Assembly (NCBI RefSeq): GCF_001712795.1
Contig: NZ_KV757561.1
Span: 57,622 to 121,621, forward strand
DNA length: 64,000 bases
Reading direction: 5' to 3'
DNA from: Nostoc sp. KVJ20
Lineage (GTDB): Bacteria; Cyanobacteriota; Cyanobacteriia; Cyanobacteriales; Nostocaceae
Position 1 is the stretch's first letter. Each line of letters begins with the position of its first letter. Of the stretch, positions 26,236 to 34,314 are shown in pieces. The position numbers were made by a program, and so were the translations under genes. The notes below the pieces were generated by a model that made no database searches, was not told the origin of the DNA, and was given only the letters and a program-made list of their open reading frames with translations.

Positions 26236-28836
26236 TCAAATTCTGGATAGAGTCGCGGTACTTGCAGTAGCTAGTTTAGAACTTTGATTAATCGGAATCT
26301 CTACCCAAAATTCTGCTCCCTGTCCTGGTTCCGAAATACACCAAATAGCTCCGTTGTGTTTTTCTGTGATAATCTGAGCGCTAATTGCTAGTCCTAACCC
26401 AGTGCCTTTACCTGCGGCTTTTGTGGTAAAGAAAGGGTCAAATAATCGTTGCTTAACTACTGCGGTCATGCCAGGGCCATTATCTGCAATTTGTACAGTT
26501 ATACGATCCGAGTTGCGTAATTCAGTACGAATGACAATCTGGCTGGGATTAGCTTCTATGTCCTCAAGAGTTCGCTTACTGTTATAACTATCCAGAGCAT
26601 CAATGGCATTACTGATCAGATTCATAAATACCTGATTCAGTTGTCCGGCATAGCACTCTACTAAGGGAATATCACCATATTCTTTGATTATTTCAATTCC
26701 GGCATTTCCAGACGTTTGTTTGAGGCGATTCTGTAAAATCAGTAGTGTGCTATCAATACCTTCATGAATATTGACAGGTTTCATATCCGCTTCGTCAAGT
26801 CGAGAAAAATTCCGCAAGGATAGAACTATTTCACGAATGCGATTAGCTCCCATTTTCATTGAAGTTAGGATTTTAGGTAAATCCTCAGTCATAAAGTCAA
26901 GGTCGATTGCTTCTATATGAGCTTGTACTTCAGATGTTGGATTAACATTGGACTTTTGATAGAGTTCTACCAGTTCCAATAAGCCGAGTGTATATTCATT
27001 TACATGGGTCAGATTGCCGTAGATAAAGTTAACTGGGTTATTGATTTCATGAGCTACTCCAGCCACTAATTGACCTAAACTCGACATTTTTTCAGTCTGA
27101 ATTAGTTGGGCTTGGGTTTCTTTGAGATTGTGTAAAACTTGGTTGAGTTGTTCTGCTTGGGCAGTAGCAGCAGCAGTAGCAGCGCGGCTTTGATTATACA
27201 ATTGGGCTTGGTCAATAGCGATCGCTAACTGGTCAGCCACGCCTCGAATAATTTCCACTTCATCATCACTCCAAGGGTGAAGCTCTCTACTATGTTCGCA
27301 GACAATCACACCCAAACAACCCGACTGGGTTTGAATTGAAACTATTAGTAGAGACTTAAAGCCCAATGTCACTAGTAAATTCCGACTCTTGAAATCAAGC
27401 CACGAATCTGTCGCAATGTCATCAAAGCAAAGCAAATTCCCTTGCATGACAGCTTCACTCAGGGATTCCACGTTCTGGATAGGAGAACAGCCTAAAGGTT
27501 CTGTTAAATCGGGAGCGCAAGCTTGCTGACTCAGTTCAAAGCTAGTAGATTCATCTTCTTGATGACACCAAAAAAACTGGCATCGATCGATCTGTAGCAG
27601 TTCCCGAACTTCAACCACTACAGTACTCAAAATCGTATTTAGATCCAGCGAGTTACGAATTTGACTAGATAGACGAGTTTTAAGAATTTTCTCCCGCTCA
27701 ACTAGCTCTCGCAATTGGACTTCAGACTGTTTTAACTCTAGCTTGGCCATCTGACGATTGACACTAGCTCTTGCTAGTAGCCAAGAACCAATACCAATTA
27801 GTCCTATTAACCCAGCATATAGCAGTAGCAATTGACTCAAAAATCGGTTTGATTTGGTCGTCAACGCCTCTGGCGATACCCATGAGACAATCTTCCAGTG
27901 ATAGGATTTAGGATCAATTTGATGTTGGCTTGGTGCAAAAGCTTGTCCGGCTCCCGTACTAGATTTTTGCCCTTCCACAAGTGGATAGACTGTGGTAAAA
28001 GTGAACATTCCCTCAGCAGTTTGGAATTGTCCCGATTCTTTTTGAGAAATTTCCTGCCATGCTTGGGGAAAAGCTTTGCCAAAAGTGCGGTTTTTGCGTT
28101 CGGGAAACATAAATCCCCATTCATCTTCAGGCTTCACCCCTTTTAACCAGTAACCATCGGCATTCAGTAGCATTCCCTGGCTAGAAGCATTAGCAAAAGT
28201 TTGATTAAAATTGTCCAGCAGTTTTGCGCCGAAATAGTTTAAGATTACAACGCCTCGTTTCTGCCCACGGCTATCAAAAACAGGAGTACCAAAGCGGATC
28301 ATTGGCTTAAGGGGTTGTTCAACCTGACCACGTTCGATGTTGAGGTCAAGGGGAGAGACAAATACTTGTCCTTGGTTTAACCGCAAAGTGTCATTAAACC
28401 AGTAGCGCTTGGCTTGAACTTGCAGTTTTTCGTCGGGGACAATCGCTGGTTCACCCTGGTTAAAGTTGACTCTGACAACTTCCTTACCTGATTGATCCAA
28501 AAAGCGGATTTGGTCGTAAAGTTTTTTATATCGAGAAAATGATAAAAATTCTTGGGAAAGTGCCTGTTGTTGTCTATCCACTCCCTCTAAAATTCTTTGT
28601 AGCTCGTTTTGTTTAGAGATAACCATCAAATCTGAGATAACAGAATGAAAATCTCCACTGATTACTTTGGTTTGTAAATCTACCTTGCCGATTTCATTAG
28701 TTTTTAATACAACTTTTTCAGTTTGTACCTGTTGGTAGTAGATAGTTGCGATAACACCCCCAACTAATGCTGACAAGGGCAAAAAAACCGTTAGGAAGTT
28801 TTTGATTAAAACTCGTGAATGTATCTGTAGTGACAT
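26236..28836 (-). CDS. Membrane sensor histidine kinase (dCache-GAF-HisKA-HATPase)
   Basis: An 866-residue hybrid-free sensor kinase. TM1 is at about 13-32, an extracytoplasmic double-Cache-type domain at about 35-330 (IRFLDQSGKEVVRVNF, GVVILNYFG), and TM2 at about 333-355. A GAF domain spans about 385-545 (ELLQIDRCQFFW, GVIVCEHS). A coiled segment leads to HisKA with phosphorylatable His in GVAHEINNPVNFIYGNL. The ATPase domain has N-box NLISNAIDAL, G1 IADNGPGM and G2 GKGTGLGLAIS. No response regulator is adjacent, so its partner lies elsewhere. The ligand is unknown; Cache domains usually bind small organic molecules. Confidence 0.92.
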   Translation of the reverse strand: MSLQIHSRVLIKNFLTVFLPLSALVGGVIATIYYQQVQTEKVVLKTNEIGKVDLQTKVISGDFHSVISDLMVISKQNELQRILEGVDRQQQALSQEFLSFSRYKKLYDQIRFLDQSGKEVVRVNFNQGEPAIVPDEKLQVQAKRYWFNDTLRLNQGQVFVSPLDLNIERGQVEQPLKPMIRFGTPVFDSRGQKRGVVILNYFGAKLLDNFNQTFANASSQGMLLNADGYWLKGVKPEDEWGFMFPERKNRTFGKAFPQAWQEISQKESGQFQTAEGMFTFTTVYPLVEGQKSSTGAGQAFAPSQHQIDPKSYHWKIVSWVSPEALTTKSNRFLSQLLLLYAGLIGLIGIGSWLLARASVNRQMAKLELKQSEVQLRELVEREKILKTRLSSQIRNSLDLNTILSTVVVEVRELLQIDRCQFFWCHQEDESTSFELSQQACAPDLTEPLGCSPIQNVESLSEAVMQGNLLCFDDIATDSWLDFKSRNLLVTLGFKSLLIVSIQTQSGCLGVIVCEHSRELHPWSDDEVEIIRGVADQLAIAIDQAQLYNQSRAATAAATAQAEQLNQVLHNLKETQAQLIQTEKMSSLGQLVAGVAHEINNPVNFIYGNLTHVNEYTLGLLELVELYQKSNVNPTSEVQAHIEAIDLDFMTEDLPKILTSMKMGANRIREIVLSLRNFSRLDEADMKPVNIHEGIDSTLLILQNRLKQTSGNAGIEIIKEYGDIPLVECYAGQLNQVFMNLISNAIDALDSYNSKRTLEDIEANPSQIVIRTELRNSDRITVQIADNGPGMTAVVKQRLFDPFFTTKAAGKGTGLGLAISAQIITEKHNGAIWCISEPGQGAEFWVEIPINQSSKLATASTATLSRI

Positions 28837-29197
28837 ATCTGTTACTTAAGTAAAACTCAAATATCGGGCTAAAAATTAGCTAAGTTCCAGATGCGCTACA
28901 TTTTCGGAGTCCAGGTTGAGAGAAGATTTTTTCTCTTGGTAGGTATAGGTATTCAGCCCAGCTACCAAATTAACCATGAAATTGAATACTCTGCGACTTC
29001 TGGAATGTTCTATGTGAACAATGTTCCGCCCTTTTTTGCTATTGTCAGTTAGATACTCTGATAGTCAGTACCGAAAAACCACGAATTTGATGTAATAAAT
29101 TTACACTCGTAAGTATTTACATACTGAGATGATCCCGACATCAGGCGATGTCTATGACGGGCTACGCCTACGCTAAAAATGGTTTTTGATTTTTGAT
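28837..29197. other. Intergenic region before the Uma2 gene
   Basis: About 360 bp between divergent genes. It ends in a motif common in Nostoc genomes, GCGATGTCTATGACGGGC followed by TACGCCTACGC (29143-29172). Nothing else was recognised. Confidence 0.5.
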
Positions 29198-29983
29198 ATG
29201 CGATCGCACATCAATAGATTACCTACAATCTATCTAGAATCAGATTTGGCAAAACCGCTCATGTTAAACTACAATCCGCTCCATTGTTTGCCATCTTCCG
29301 AAGAACTACCGGACTCTAATGACACCCCTGTGGATAATGAAGTCCAAAATTTAATTCCCGGCTTGCTAAAAACGATACTAGCTTTGGTTTGGTGCGATCG
29401 CTGGGATTGGTTCTTTGGTGTTGATATGGGTATTTATTATGACCCAGAAAAATCAGCCATTGTCCCTGATGGATTTCTCAGCTTAGGAGTTAAACGCTTC
29501 ATTGATGAAGACTTACGCATAAGTTATGTGCTGTGGGAAGAAAAGCAACCGCCAACTTTAGCACTAGAAGTTGTTTCCCAAATATATCGGGAAGAATATA
29601 ACATCAAGAAAGAATTCTATGCTAAAGAATTAGGAATTTTGTACTACGTTGTATATAGTCCCCTTCGGCGTAAAAAGACACCTTTGGAAGTGTATCGCCT
29701 AGTTGATGGGGAATATATCTTAATGTCAGGAAATCCCGTTTGGCTACCAGAGATTGGTTTAGGAATTGGGCGAGAACGGGGAATTTATCAAGGTATAGTG
29801 CGGGAGTGGCTGTACTGGTATGACGAAGAAGGGCAAAGATGGCTGACACCAGAAGAACGCATTAGAGAAGCGGAAGAACGCGCAGCTTTTGAAGAACAGC
29901 GACGGGTGGAAGCAGAACAAAAAGTGAAAATGTTAATTGAAAGGTTGAATGCGCTAGGTGTTGATCCAGAAACTTTGTTATAG
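29198..29983 (+). CDS. Uma2-family endonuclease-like protein (DUF820)
   Basis: A 261-residue member of the Uma2/DUF820 family, a restriction-endonuclease-like fold hugely expanded in cyanobacteria. Recognisable blocks are LPSSEELPDSNDTPVDNE, FFGVDMGIYYDPEKSAIVPDGF (acidic active-site residues), PTLALEVVSQIYREEYNIKK and LGILYYVVYSPL. The C-terminus is a charged coiled coil typical of the family (REAEERAAFEEQRRVEAEQK). Cellular role unknown. Alternative starts are TTG 29186 and ATG 29261; homologues I know often start just before NYNPLHCLPS, which would favour 29261. Confidence 0.82.
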   Translation: MRSHINRLPTIYLESDLAKPLMLNYNPLHCLPSSEELPDSNDTPVDNEVQNLIPGLLKTILALVWCDRWDWFFGVDMGIYYDPEKSAIVPDGFLSLGVKRFIDEDLRISYVLWEEKQPPTLALEVVSQIYREEYNIKKEFYAKELGILYYVVYSPLRRKKTPLEVYRLVDGEYILMSGNPVWLPEIGLGIGRERGIYQGIVREWLYWYDEEGQRWLTPEERIREAEERAAFEEQRRVEAEQKVKMLIERLNALGVDPETLL

Positions 29984-30133
29984 ATTAACCAAATTTTCTA
30001 ATTTTCGCTGCCTTAATGTTAATTAGCTTCCTGGCTTGGGAATTATATCTATAAAGCAACTTATAACTTAACGGTACAAATCGTAAAGGCTGATTGCTCA
30101 ATAAATATATTTACCAAAACCTTCATCAAAAAT

Positions 30134-30829
30134 ATGGAAGTTAAATTAGGATTTGGAGCAGTCCCAAAACCTCAATATGTTTTTGTCAGCAAAGAACCCG
30201 ATCACTGTTGGTATATCCTTGCTGAAGATGAAAGACGCATACCAATTTATGAAAAAGCGTTGACTGGGGTAATTACAGGGATAGAAGTTAATAAAAAGGT
30301 TGAAAATACATTTGGTCCAGATGAAAAAATAAATCTGTTTATCTTAGCAGATAAACCTTATATTATCCAATCAGGAAACGATACTTACTTTTCTAAAAGT
30401 TTATTGCTGTCTTTGGATGCTCTTACTTCTGAACAACTACGTCATCCACTTACTATTGCCGTTAGTCCTGGAGATAAAAAAGTAGTATTCTGTAATATTT
30501 ACGATCCAGTCACTTATCGTTCTATAGGTGTTAGTTGGAATGGACACAGGGAAATTGACTGGCAAGCTTTAGGACAAAAAGTAAGTTTAAAAATTAATTG
30601 TATTCAAAATTTACATCAAGATGAAATCCAAATATGTGCTAATACAACAGCATCAGAAATTCATGCAGTTTTGATAGCTCAAAGTGACACATATTTAGCC
30701 CAGTTAAATTGGACTCCAGAGCAGGGAAGGGATTATTTGCAGCAGAAATATGGCAAGCGATCGCGTCTACAACTCACTGATACAGAAATTCTGGACTTCA
30801 TTGATTACTTGAAGCTACAACTAACCTAA
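30134..30829 (+). CDS. Hypothetical protein, function unknown
   Basis: A 231-residue soluble protein without signal peptide or membrane segment and no family I can name. It appears beta-rich at about 30-160 (KPQYVFVSKEPDHCWYILAE, NLFILADKPYIIQSG). The C-terminal 40 residues are a separate charged helical block, WTPEQGRDYLQQKYG followed by KRSRLQLTDTEILDFIDYL, that looks like a small helical tail domain. It stands alone between Uma2 and the hicBA locus on the other strand. Codon use looks normal. Confidence 0.7.
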   Translation: MEVKLGFGAVPKPQYVFVSKEPDHCWYILAEDERRIPIYEKALTGVITGIEVNKKVENTFGPDEKINLFILADKPYIIQSGNDTYFSKSLLLSLDALTSEQLRHPLTIAVSPGDKKVVFCNIYDPVTYRSIGVSWNGHREIDWQALGQKVSLKINCIQNLHQDEIQICANTTASEIHAVLIAQSDTYLAQLNWTPEQGRDYLQQKYGKRSRLQLTDTEILDFIDYLKLQLT

Positions 30830-30880
30830 AATTGCTAACTTAGATGCTGTTATGTGAACTTTGGATAATTGCGATCGCTT

Positions 30881-31090
30881 TTAGTCCAAATCTTCTTCGG
30901 TAAGTCCAGCATCTTTCATAATGCTTTTCAAAGTTCCAATCGGTAAATCTCGATTACTATGAACCGGAACGGAGAGGATTATATCAACACCTTCTTTTAT
31001 GTAAATATGATGACTGCCAGTAATCCGTTTCAATTCCCAACCCTGCCGTTCCAAAATTTTACAAAGTGTTTTACCTGAAACCGCTTTTAT
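30881..31090 (-). pseudogene. hicA: HicA-type toxin frame without a standard start codon
   Basis: The frame reads (I)KAVSGKTLCKILERQGWELK and contains GSHHIY with the catalytic His of HicA, then SVPVHSNRDLPIGTLKSIMK and a normal stop. HicA proteins usually begin MKAVSGK; here the codon at the M position is ATA (31090-31088), overlapping the hicB stop as in normal hicBA overlaps. Upstream the frame is closed by TGA three codons before the ATA, and no ATG, GTG or TTG precedes the catalytic core except a TTG at residue 13. It is either silenced by an ATG-to-ATA change or initiated at ATA through coupling. Confidence 0.75.
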
Positions 31091-31287
31091 AGCGATATTT
31101 CAACCAACTGTTTCTCCGAGTCAAGTTCTTCTCGTTCGCTAGCAACTTCCAACCAACCTTGAACTGCATCTTGCAGCATCTCTAACAAATGTTCATAGCT
31201 GTCTCCCCAAGTGTGACATCCAGGTAGGGCAGGTACAGAAGCACACCACACACCGTCTTCTTGCCAGATAACTGCTTTAATTTTCAC
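31087..31287 (-). CDS. hicB: HicB-family antitoxin
   Basis: A 66-residue HicB-like protein with the partial RNase-H fold: KAVIWQEDGVWCASVPALPGCHTWGDSYEHLLEMLQDAV is the family signature. It lacks a C-terminal DNA-binding domain, so autoregulation may rely on another regulator. GTG at 31287 lies at good distance from GGAG; a TTG at 31293 is also possible. It overlaps the hicA frame by the bases CTATAA, the usual hicB-hicA coupling. It should neutralise the HicA mRNA interferase. Confidence 0.85.
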   Translation of the reverse strand: MKIKAVIWQEDGVWCASVPALPGCHTWGDSYEHLLEMLQDAVQGWLEVASEREELDSEKQLVEISL

Positions 31288-31412
31288 TACCAATCATCTC
31301 CACAAGATTGCGACTAATATTCTAGCGTTGTCTATTGCATTGAGATTTTAGCCCCTGTGCGATCGCACAAGTAGTGTAGTTGCTAAAGACACATAAATTT
31401 CTCTGAAGCAGA

Positions 31413-31772
31413 TCATGTATCCGATGATGCTTTAGAAGCATTTAACTCAGCCAGAGCTATCTTGACACACGCACGAACACCTTTCCAATCAACTTCTGAC
31501 AAGTGACCAATCAAAACCAAATTAGCTGAGGGTGGTAAGGTGACGATAAAACTTCTGAAAACAGACGCAACCCGCAAACCTGCTGCTGCCCAATCCTGAA
31601 GTGTGTAATCAGTAATTCCAAGGGCAGTTGTCTGAGTAGTGATGAGTCCAACGATCACATCGGGACGAGTTGCGTGATAAGCGGCAGATGACAGAACTAC
31701 AGCAGGACGACGCTTAATACCAGTGACACCGGGAAAATCAACTGTGACTACATCACCGGGATTGAACGTCAC
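31413..31772 (-). CDS. MazF/PemK-type toxin
   Basis: A 119-residue type II toxin of the MazF/PemK/Kid superfamily (SH3-like barrel endoribonuclease). FNPGDVVTVDFPGVTGIKRRPAVVLSS is the family N-terminal block with the RRPAVV strand, and LITTQT matches the catalytic-loop region. It starts at GTG overlapping by one base the stop of the antitoxin-like gene, a classic antitoxin-toxin coupling. Confidence 0.88.
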   Translation of the reverse strand: MTFNPGDVVTVDFPGVTGIKRRPAVVLSSAAYHATRPDVIVGLITTQTTALGITDYTLQDWAAAGLRVASVFRSFIVTLPPSANLVLIGHLSEVDWKGVRACVKIALAELNASKASSDT

Positions 31773-31993
31773 TAAACTGTCTCCTCGCTTTCAGGGAAAA
31801 TTGAAGCTGCATACTCTAAGGAGAAGGATGCTAAATCAAGCTGATCTTGTTCAGTCCAGGTATCACTTTGGTCGATGATAGACAAGTTTTGCTCGACTAG
31901 CTCATTTAGAATTAGGGTTGCCAAGCGTAGCCGTTCAGTTGGTGACAAGTTACAAACAACTTGGCTGTATATCTCATGGGCGTTATTGGACAT
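31772..31993 (-). CDS. Putative antitoxin partner of the MazF-type toxin
   Basis: A 73-residue acidic protein upstream of and overlapping the MazF-type gene. It has an N-terminal helical segment with LSPTERLRLATLILNELVEQ, of the kind found in cyanobacterial antitoxin-like proteins, and an acidic tail (FPESEETV). No clear DNA-binding fold is visible. Antitoxin role inferred from position. Confidence 0.7.
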   Translation of the reverse strand: MSNNAHEIYSQVVCNLSPTERLRLATLILNELVEQNLSIIDQSDTWTEQDQLDLASFSLEYAASIFPESEETV

Positions 31994-32270
31994 AATAAAC
32001 CCTCCTGTGTCTTATCTTAACAATTGTGATGCCTGCGGCAAGTCGCTAAAAATTGTCTACACACAAGTAGTTGGGATGCTAAGTGAGACATAAATTGATA
32101 GTTATAAGTGATAATCCTGCATTTAACACAGGTTCATAAATATTGCTTATTTATACTGCCTCAATGGTGATAATTGGCTTAATTAGGGAAGTCTATGTAT
32201 AACAAATCCCTGATTTTGAGGTTAAACACTTAGAAAAAGGGCAAAGAAATATAAATCGCAAAGAGTACTT

Positions 32271-33314
32271 ATGATTCTACTTATCTTAGACACTATTGCT
32301 TTAGCTAGTGCTTCTGTAGGAGCGTTTGCAGGTGTGAGGGCAATTTCCAACATAGACGCAGAAAAAGAGAAGTTTAAAAAAATCTCAAGTCTTTATAATG
32401 AAGCTTTTAGGGAGTTGGAAGTAGATTTAATCTTTACAAAGAATCTTATACAAGAATACAATCAACTTCGGCAAGATATCATATATAATGCGGGAAAATT
32501 TTTTAGTTTTTTTGATGAAAACATTGAAAAAATAAAAAAGTTGAATCCCAGTGAACTTTCAATTAATCAAATTCAGGAATACAAAAATACTTTCAATGAA
32601 ATTAAGCAATATTTATTGATTGATGCTAATCATGTTGATTCATTGAAGAATTCCTATGGAGTAATTCATCTTGCAAATCCTGTGAAATCAGCAGTACAAG
32701 AAATTATATCTAACAACTTATCTATCAAACAAGCCAATAACTACACAAGGGATTGTTTAAGTAAATCTTCAATGAACACTATTGCAGGAAGCATGATAAT
32801 TTTGTCTCTACTTGCATCTGCTAACATTGCTGTAAGTCCAGCAATATTAATTACTGGTTTTATGCTTAATCGTTTACAAGATAAAGCTTTGATACAGGTA
32901 ATAGAGTATGAATCTGAAGTGAGTATAGCGATCAATAAAATCAATTTGGCTAAGGATTTAATGCTAAAAATAAGACAAGAGATTCAGGAGTCAATGAAAA
33001 CTCTTAAGTCTTTAAATGATTCAATAAATGAATTTTTCTTTACTGATAAAATGGCTGTTTTAACTAATGGAGCAACTGATTTTGCTTCTGGATTTGCTTC
33101 TGGACTAGCTCAAGGAGATAATAGATTTAAAATAGCAATATTTTTGATAGAATCCCTATCAAAAATGTTTATGCCTAAAATTTTAGATTATGAAGGTAAG
33201 CTAAAAAATGTTGCCTTAAGTATTAAAGATAACTACGATCGTAGTTTTTTATTGGGATTAGATGAAATAATAAACATTAAATTAGAGCGAGAATTGCTCA
33301 ATAGTATGATTTGA
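32271..33314 (+). CDS. Hypothetical AT-rich membrane-associated protein
   Basis: A 347-residue protein I do not recognise. A hydrophobic N-terminal segment (ILLILDTIALASASVGAFAG) is followed by a long charged, coiled-coil-prone region (about 30-140), a second hydrophobic stretch at about 165-200 (IAGSMIILSLLASANIAVSPAILIT) and another helical region. The A+T content is visibly higher than in the neighbours, with Lys/Asn/Ile-rich codons, which suggests acquisition by transfer. It sits between toxin-antitoxin genes. A role in membrane-disrupting defence is conceivable but unsupported. Confidence 0.6.
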   Translation: MILLILDTIALASASVGAFAGVRAISNIDAEKEKFKKISSLYNEAFRELEVDLIFTKNLIQEYNQLRQDIIYNAGKFFSFFDENIEKIKKLNPSELSINQIQEYKNTFNEIKQYLLIDANHVDSLKNSYGVIHLANPVKSAVQEIISNNLSIKQANNYTRDCLSKSSMNTIAGSMIILSLLASANIAVSPAILITGFMLNRLQDKALIQVIEYESEVSIAINKINLAKDLMLKIRQEIQESMKTLKSLNDSINEFFFTDKMAVLTNGATDFASGFASGLAQGDNRFKIAIFLIESLSKMFMPKILDYEGKLKNVALSIKDNYDRSFLLGLDEIINIKLERELLNSMI

Positions 33315-33472
33315 TATTTGGATGCTATTGTAAACCTCAAGAACAGCTAACAGTATAACTATCAGCCTAGTTATCAAAATCTATTGTATGATTAGGCTGA
33401 CATCACCTCACACCAATGCATATTAAGTGGTTGCGTAGTGCGCTTCATTCCACACAGTCACAATTACAGTTA

Positions 33473-33676
33473 TCAAATATCGCTTGCTTCCGGTAGCCAG
33501 TCTTCATCCAACACTAACTCTAAAAAATATGGGCACTCTTCTGGAAACACGGAAATTTGTATCCCCGTTTGCTTGGCTGCTTGCCGACGCGCCCTTTGAT
33601 AACTATCCTCCAGTTGCTCTGTAGGATAGCTCTTAAGACTAGGACTATCTTCTATGGCTAACTCAATCTTGCATTG
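33473..33676 (-). pseudogene. DUF29 C-terminal remnant
   Basis: An open frame of about 67 codons without a start codon, closed by TGA upstream (33677-33679). It encodes the typical end of DUF29 proteins: LAIEDSPSLKSYPTEQLEDS, ARRQAAKQTGIQ, FPEECPYFLELVLDEDWLPE. About half of a normal DUF29 protein is missing at the N-terminus. It overlaps the end of the DUF433 gene by 14 bases. Confidence 0.75.
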
Positions 33677-33887
33677 TCAGCATTTGCCGTTCTCGATCAG
33701 CCGCATAGCTTAGGCAAGCCAAAATATCCTCTTGTGTCAAATAAGGAAAGTCATCAAGCAATTCCTCGTAGGTCATGCCAGAGGCAAGATAAGATAAAAC
33801 ATCGTATACAGTAATTCGCATTCCTCGAATACAAGGCTTACCCCCTCGTTTTCCTGGTTCGATTGTAATAATGTTTTGATACTGCAC
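33663..33887 (-). CDS. DUF433 protein, putative antitoxin
   Basis: A 74-residue DUF433 protein, a small helix-turn-helix type often encoded with a DUF5615 PIN-like toxin (VapB-like). Signature: ITIEPGKRGGKPCIRGMRIT, then YDVLSYLASGMTYEELLDDFPYL and EDILACLSYAADRE. No PIN-like partner follows; a DUF29 remnant lies there instead, so it is an orphan antitoxin unless it serves another toxin. Confidence 0.82.
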   Translation of the reverse strand: MQYQNIITIEPGKRGGKPCIRGMRITVYDVLSYLASGMTYEELLDDFPYLTQEDILACLSYAADRERQMLTMQD

Positions 33888-33900
33888 TGCTATTCAACCC

Positions 33901-34176
33901 TCAAAAATCTTCATCATCAACAAAAAACTCCGCATCGTCTTCCAGTCGAGAATTACGCTGCCCAATACCAGCAAGCCCCCACAGAGGTTGCAGCAGTGCC
34001 ATACCAATTAACCCGACAACGGCACTAAAAGCTAGCACTAAACCCATTGGTATCTGAATCGATTGGAATGTTAAGAATTTTAACGATACGGGTGTAGCAT
34101 TTTGGACTGAAATAATTGCGATCGCAATTACCCAAACTGCTACAACTAGAGATGTCAAAAAAGGCGCAATTTTCAT
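33901..34176 (-). CDS. LapA-domain (DUF1049) membrane protein
   Basis: A 91-residue protein with two membrane helices: FLTSLVVAVWVIAIAIISVQNATPVSLKFL is the LapA/DUF1049 signature, then LVLAFSAVVGLIGMALLQPLW. The tail is acidic (EDDAEFFVDDEDF). The Escherichia coli homologue takes part in envelope lipopolysaccharide assembly; the role in cyanobacteria is unknown. Small conserved gene upstream of the DUF433 gene on the same strand. Confidence 0.82.
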   Translation of the reverse strand: MKIAPFLTSLVVAVWVIAIAIISVQNATPVSLKFLTFQSIQIPMGLVLAFSAVVGLIGMALLQPLWGLAGIGQRNSRLEDDAEFFVDDEDF

Positions 34177-34236
34177 AGTTTGATCGAAATGAGAAGTTAG
34201 GAGTTAGAAGTTATATTTTGCTCAAAATTAGAAACG

Positions 34237-34274
34237 AGGAGTTAAGAATTGTAAATTTACAACTCTTAACTCCT
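34237..34274. repeat. Near-perfect 38 bp palindrome
   Basis: AGGAGTTAAGA-A-TTGTAAA faces TTTACAA-C-TCTTAACTCCT: one mismatched pair in 19. It belongs to a wider block (34196-34310) of GAGTTAAGA/TCTTAACTC repeats and lies between the phosphoglucomutase and LapA genes, where it may end transcription of the former. Confidence 0.75.
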
Positions 34275-34314
34275 AATTCATAACTCTTAACTTTTAATTC
34301 CTAACTCTGGCAAA

